Source of the DNA: Deltaproteobacteria bacterium
GTDB lineage: Bacteria; Desulfobacterota; Desulfarculia; Adiutricales; Adiutricaceae
DNA: 64,000 nucleotides
Assembly (NCBI GenBank): GCA_031263485.1
Contig: JAISFS010000116.1
Coordinates: forward strand, 22,976-86,975
Direction of reading: 5' to 3'
Under the pieces are notes generated by a model. That model saw only the letters and a list, made by a program, of their open reading frames with translations. It was not told where the DNA came from and ran no database searches. Positions 62,112-64,000 of the stretch are shown here, piece after piece. The first letter of the stretch is position 1; the number at the start of each line of letters is the position of its first letter. The translations under genes and the position numbers were made by a program.

Positions 62112-64000
62112 ATGCCGCCGCTGAAAAAGACACAGAGAAACATGCTCGAGACCGCCGTCCGCGAGGCCCGCGACCTCGCCGAGGCCGGAGCCAGGGCCGT
62201 CCTGGAGTACCTGGGCGTGGCCCAGGCGTCCCCGCCGGAATATCTGGACGGGGCGCAGGAGGCTCTGAGGGAGCGTCTGAGGCTTCACGGGCGCCAGCTG
62301 GGCGACTGCCTTGACGGCGATGCCGCCCAGACGACGGATCGCCTGGCAGAGGAGATCGCCTACGAGCACTGGCACAGGATGCTCTTCGCCCGCATCCTCG
62401 CCGAAAACGGGATGCTGATGTACCCGTCCGCGTCCGGCCCAGTCCCGGTTACGCTGGAGGACTGCGCCGATCTGGCTGCCGAGGAGGGCGCGGCGGACGC
62501 CTGGGAATGCGCCGCGAGGTACGCGGCCATGATGCTGCCGCAGATATTCCGGGTGGGCTCTCCGGACTTTGACGTCGTGTTTCCGCCAGAACACCGACAG
62601 GGCCTCGAGAAGGGGATCGCGTCACTCCCCCCGGAGATATACGCGGCTCAGGATACACTCGGCTGGGTGTATCAGTACTGGCAGTCTAAAAGAAAAGACG
62701 AGGTAAACGCGTCGGAAGTCAAGATAGGCGCGCGGGAGCTCCCGGCGGTGACGCAGCTCTTCAGTCCCTCGTATATGGTCAGCTTTCTGCTGGACAACTC
62801 CCTGGGCGCATGGTGGGCTGCGCGGACGTTGTGCGAGTCCGATCTGGCGACCGCCGGAAGCGAGACAGAGCTGCGGGGAATGGCTTCGCTGCCCGGAGTC
62901 CCGCTGGAGTACCTGCGTTTCGTTAAGTACGGGGACGGCCCCTGGACCCCTGCGACGGGAACGTTCGATGGGTGGCCGGACGGCCTTGCGGAATTCAGGA
63001 TGCTGGACCCCTGCTGCGGGTCCGGACATTTCCTGACTGCGGCGTTCCGGATGCTTGTCCCGATGCGCATGGTGGCCGAGGGGCTGTCGGCCAACGCGGC
63101 GGTCGATGCGGTGCTGCGCGATAATATTCACGGCCTGGAGCTTGATCGCCGATGCGTTGAATTGGCCGCGTTCGCTCTGGCGATGGCCGCCTGGACGTAT
63201 CCGGACGCGGGCGGGTACCGCGAGCTGCCGACGCTTGACCTGGCGTGTTCGGGAACCGCCGTTGGTGCCGACAAGGACGCCTGGACGGAACTGGCAGGCA
63301 GGGATGCCAGATTGCAGACGGCGCTGGCACTGCTATACGACGCGTTCAGGGACGCGCCCGTATTGGGGAGCCTGATAGACCCGCGGGCGAGCGCGGACGA
63401 CGACGGGCTCTTTGGGGCCGACTGGGCCGACGTCAGGCCGTTGCTGGACAAGGCGCTGGCCGCCGAGGCGGCGTACGAGCGGACGGAAGTAGCCGTGGCC
63501 GCCAGAGGGATAGCCGAGGCCGCTTCGTTGCTTGGCCGACCTTATACGTTGGTAGTAACGAACGTGCCGTATCTGTCAGGCGGCAAGCATTGTTTGGCTC
63601 TCAAAGAATTTTGCCAGCTCTATCACACGGAAGCCAAGGGAGATCTCGCTACCGCTTTCATCGACCGTTGCCTACGGCTCTGTTCGGAAGGCGGGGCAGT
63701 GGCCGCCGTCACTCCGCAGAACTGGCTATCCCTTTCCAGCTACACGAAATTTCGGGTAAAGCTGCTTAAGAACGATGCATGGCAAATGCTGGCTCGCTTA
63801 GGCCCCGGCGCGTTTGAGACGATATCCGGCGAGGTGGTGAAAGTCGTATTGATTGCCATAAGCAGGGGATTTAATGACGGACAAATGCTCAGTTGCATCG
63901 ATGTCTCTGGACATAGGTTGGCAACGGACAAATCCAAAGCTCTTGCCGCCTCCGAAGTCGCAAGCGTCGCCCAGGCGAGGCAGCTGGACAACCCGGACGC
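62112..64000 (+). CDS. PglX-like adenine-specific DNA methyltransferase (N-terminal part, runs off window)
   Basis: Own translation: MPPLKKTQRNMLETAVREARDLAEAG...LGWVYQYWQSKRKDEVNASEVKIGARELPAVTQLFSPSYMVSFLLDNSLGAWW...MLDPCCGSGHFL...TLVVTNVPYLSGGKH; open to position 64000. Not in the ORF track. Confidence 0.85.
   Translation, partial: MPPLKKTQRNMLETAVREARDLAEAGARAVLEYLGVAQASPPEYLDGAQEALRERLRLHGRQLGDCLDGDAAQTTDRLAEEIAYEHWHRMLFARILAENGMLMYPSASGPVPVTLEDCADLAAEEGAADAWECAARYAAMMLPQIFRVGSPDFDVVFPPEHRQGLEKGIASLPPEIYAAQDTLGWVYQYWQSKRKDEVNASEVKIGARELPAVTQLFSPSYMVSFLLDNSLGAWWAARTLCESDLATAGSETELRGMASLPGVPLEYLRFVKYGDGPWTPATGTFDGWPDGLAEFRMLDPCCGSGHFLTAAFRMLVPMRMVAEGLSANAAVDAVLRDNIHGLELDRRCVELAAFALAMAAWTYPDAGGYRELPTLDLACSGTAVGADKDAWTELAGRDARLQTALALLYDAFRDAPVLGSLIDPRASADDDGLFGADWADVRPLLDKALAAEAAYERTEVAVAARGIAEAASLLGRPYTLVVTNVPYLSGGKHCLALKEFCQLYHTEAKGDLATAFIDRCLRLCSEGGAVAAVTPQNWLSLSSYTKFRVKLLKNDAWQMLARLGPGAFETISGEVVKVVLIAISRGFNDGQMLSCIDVSGHRLATDKSKALAASEVASVAQARQLDNPD

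Noticed and set aside
1-64000. tRNA or rRNA genes
   Set aside because: No convincing tRNA arm motifs or rRNA segments were recognised; tRNAscan-SE would be needed to exclude them.

Overview
High-GC bacterial chromosomal window (Desulfovibrio/deltaproteobacterium-like by gene content, which is an inference) with low coding density and many decaying genes. Left edge: an edge-truncated minus-strand gene for a giant DUF4116-like 25-aa repeat protein (about 3608..1), absent from the ORF track. Then: a degenerate AAA-ATPase/PD-(D/E)XK-family copy; a YbjN-domain protein; an AAA-ATPase-like protein; sbcDC, with sbcC interrupted by one in-frame TAG; a SUMF1/FGE-like protein; and an NMT1-type ABC transporter grouped with two nitrogenase-component-1-like subunits and no visible NifH. 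That cluster is split by two plus-strand chimeras that join an IS630 transposase DNA-binding N-terminus to a histone-H1-like basic tail. Next: a DUF808 protein with a large low-complexity insertion; a FecCD/BtuCD-type transporter, a cobalamin riboswitch with terminator, periplasmic CbiK and a BtuF-like protein; TPR, GyrI-like and DUF4198 genes. A lower-GC, gene-poor island (about 44.6-52.1 kb) holds an AAA-ATPase and a multiply frameshifted AAA-ATPase relic. It is followed by a HutW/ChuW-like radical SAM gene with ECF transporter S, T and fused A components, a flavodoxin and a PPOX-family protein (candidate anaerobic heme uptake/degradation locus). Last: an IS630 element, a terminase-small-subunit-like fragment, and an edge-truncated PglX-like DNA methyltransferase, also absent from the ORF track. 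Minisatellites, often with codon-multiple periods, and alanine/proline-rich extensions recur through the window. All family names come from reading translated sequence; no searches were run.
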